DNA of 64,000 nt, taken from assembly GCA_013368375.1 (NCBI GenBank), contig JAACJP010000002.1, forward strand, positions 1,116,001-1,180,000, read 5' to 3'. This document shows, piece after piece, positions 62,155 through 64,000 of this stretch. The notes below the pieces were generated by a model. It had not been told where the DNA came from. It saw only the letters and a program-made list of their open reading frames with translations, and made no database searches. The DNA comes from Tricholomella constricta (lineage: Eukaryota > Basidiomycota > Agaricomycetes > Agaricales > Lyophyllaceae). Every line of letters starts with the position of its first letter. The stretch's first letter is position 1. The translations under genes and the position numbers were made by a program.

Positions 62155-62766
62155 ATGAACTTTTCACGACTCAAGAAAGCACACAAACAACGCGTTCTGC
62201 CGGAACTGAAGGAGGAAGACTTGGAGGAGAGTTTTGTTCGCGGTACGTTCCTTAGTATATCAATCACCCTGATCATTCATCGTTTCGTTGATGTTATGAA
62301 TAGGCAGTGGCCCGGTAGGTCACCATGCATTTGCATAATTATATGTAGCATCGTTAATATTATATTCGCGTATCAGGGTGGCCAGTCGATCAACAAAACT
62401 GAGAACAATGTCCAGCTACTTCACACACCCAGTGGCATCCGCGTCACCTGTCAGGAGACCCGTTCGCTAACGTTGAACCGGCGCCTGGCGCGGAGGAATC
62501 TTCTCGAGAAGGTTGTGATTCTGCCCTTGGGGCGTCTGCGTTGCTAATGCGTGATGTGCACACAGTTGGACAGGATCTTGAACCCAGGGCTATCGAAGGA
62601 TGATTTTCAGAGGGCCAAGCAGCGTGAGCGGGAACGCCGCCGCAGGAAGAAGGCCAAGAAGAAGGCCCTGGAGAAAGCCACTGAGGAAAACGAGGAGGAA
62701 CTTGAGGAAGACCTTGAAGAGCCGGGACCTGAGCTTGGCACGAGAGATAATGTCAAGATCCAATGA
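62155..62766 (+). CDS. GGQ-type mitochondrial release/rescue factor (RSO55/MTRFR-like)
   Basis: Exons are 62155-62242, 62304-62314, 62377-62511 and 62566-62766. From [12 protein letters not shown] the protein runs through [16 protein letters not shown], the RF-1 core [60 protein letters not shown] and a Lys/Arg-rich then acidic tail. The GGQ loop hydrolyses peptidyl-tRNA. The lack of codon-recognition domains and the basic C-terminus place it with MTRFR/RSO55-type factors that release stalled mitochondrial ribosomes. The second exon is an 11-nt microexon coding part of GSGP. The true start may lie slightly upstream to include a presequence. It begins 56 nt after MZM1. Confidence 0.82.
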
Positions 62767-62994
62767 AGCTTCCGTTATGAAAGGACCTTGCAGCTCATAA
62801 GCTAACGATTTATCTACTGTGCAATGTACCATAGTTGTTGGATTTCTCTTCAATCTTGCCTATTCTATTCTGGTTCCCTCAGGCTCCGTCATTTATAACA
62901 TGCGCAAATACCAATATATCGCAACGCGCCAGACCCGAAAGCTGTCACGACGAAAGCGCACGCCAGCTCTACCTTTACCAACTTTCATCCAAGC

Positions 62995-64000
62995 ATGTCG
63001 GGGGGACTATACTCGTTAGCAACGATTATCAAGCGGTCTGTACAATCCTAATGTAAAACCTGCTGGGGCCTGGATTGCTGAAATCCATGCTTCACCAGCC
63101 TTGAAGCGGCCACCTCGAGACTTGAGGACATCGCTGACTCGCATGGCGGTGCTGCTGAGCGAAAGCAATCAGCTGATGGTTCGTCGAGCTACCCCACGGC
63201 ACCTTCCGCTGCGGCTCCGCCACCACCCCCTGCTGCCCCTGCTGCTGCTGCGCCGACAGTCGTCGAGGATCCCAAGAGCGTTACCGCGTTCGATGAGGCT
63301 GTCATCGATGGAAAGGTCAAGCCATTTGTTGAGCTTACGAAAACGTTCGCAAGTCCGACTGTGGTTGAGATCGTAAGTGCCTCGCCTCGCGTCTAGCTGT
63401 ACATCAACTACTCTCATCGACCCAAGTGCTAATACAATGCCACAGGTTGGCCTCATAGAGAAGCAATTCAAAGACCTCCGAGGGTTCATCCATCTCAGCG
63501 CTACTTGCCAGAAGCCCGACCAGAAAGTGATAGAAAGCCTCCTGACGCCGCTCCAGGCTGGCATTGAAGTCATCATGAGCGCAAAGGAGGCAAATAGAAA
63601 GGAGCGGGATTGGTTCACGCATATCACCTTCCTCGGCGAGGCAGGGACGCACGTCGGCTGGGTTGTCAGTGTACGTCTTTATTATTTCTCGGTCTGCATC
63701 GGTCCATGTAGTGCTCACGTCACGTCTGAAGCCGAAACCTGGGTCGTACATCAATGAGATCAAGGAATCGGTCACGTACTACGGCAACAAGGTTCTGAAG
63801 GAGTTCAAGTCCAAGTGAAATGATTTCTGCGATCTCGTGCTCTTTTCGTTTCTAAATATTTGATTCCGTCAGAGACCCGAAACACGTCGATTGGGTAAAA
63901 GCTCTTATCGCTATCTTGGATGAGTTGAGGAAGTACGTCATGGAATACCATACCACAGGACTTACTTGGAATCCCAAGGTGCGTCGCCTCTAGAGGGAAT
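62995..64000 (+). CDS. adenylyl-cyclase-associated protein CAP/Srv2, N-terminal part
   Basis: The start is the ATG at 62995 (MSGGLYSLATIIK), spliced to RLEAATSRLEDIADSHGGAA, the RLE motif by which CAP binds adenylyl cyclase. A short Pro/Ala run follows, then the helical N-terminal folded domain: SVTAFDEAVIDGKVKPFVEL, VGLIEKQFKDLRGFIHLSAT, ANRKERDWFTHI, GSYINEIKESVTYYGNKVLK, DPKHVDWVKALIAILDELRK, YHTTGLTWNPK. The actin-binding WH2 and C-terminal CARP domains lie beyond the window edge. CAP links Ras/cAMP signalling with actin filament turnover. Intron after EI at 63375, and others at about 63670 and 63817. Confidence 0.9.

Overview
The window is nuclear DNA from a filamentous basidiomycete, most likely an agaricomycete. 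Genes are dense, on both strands, and broken by many short introns (about 45-90 nt). The encoded proteins have fungal, often basidiomycete-type, architectures. No rRNA, convincing tRNA, CRISPR array or bacterial gene was found.

Layout, left to right. 1-3.5 kb: eroded, mostly non-coding DNA with a hairpin and a coding relic. 3.5-9.5 kb: an SLC35F6-type membrane transporter (-), a divergent LDB19-type arrestin (+), then a small five-exon CBP4-like gene (+). 9.5-12.2 kb: a gene-poor gap. 12.2-18.6 kb: a SIP5-type protein (-) divergent from a SERCA-type Ca2+ ATPase (+). 18.9-23.0 kb: three tandem secreted double-psi beta-barrel proteins (+). 23.6-34.3 kb: a run of minus-strand genes: an unrecognised basic/Ser-rich protein, an FMP25-like RCC1 protein, a small unrecognised protein, and a JSN1/PUF1-type RNA-binding protein. 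36.6-39.8 kb: a putative transcription factor with a GDS1-like winged helix at its N-terminus and an APSES/KilA-N-like segment at its C-terminus.

40.15-46.56 kb is the clearest discovery: a complete-looking DNA transposon of 6,412 bp. It has 23-bp terminal inverted repeats (22/23 identical) and a perfect 7-bp target duplication (CCTTAGC). It carries an open Tnp2-like transposase (1,082 codons) and a second, collinear gene of unknown function. The 7-bp duplication is longer than expected for classic CACTA elements.

47-60.4 kb holds three linker histone H1 genes. They are interspersed with an AMP-binding-like protein whose active-site motifs are degenerate, an IAH1-type SGNH esterase, the tRNA-splicing endonuclease subunit SEN34 and an EI24 homologue. 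61.4-64 kb is a tight plus-strand group: MZM1 (LYR protein), a GGQ-type mitochondrial release/rescue factor with an 11-nt microexon, and the start of the adenylyl-cyclase-associated protein CAP, cut by the window edge.

Functionally, three separate genes (CBP4-like, FMP25-like, MZM1) belong to families needed to build respiratory complex III, and a mitochondrial release-factor-like gene sits beside MZM1. Several intergenic stretches carry broken coding fragments, one of which resembles fungal S41 peptidases. Exon boundaries were read by eye from GT/AG signals and reading-frame continuity. They are firm for the small genes worked out exon by exon and approximate for the larger ones.
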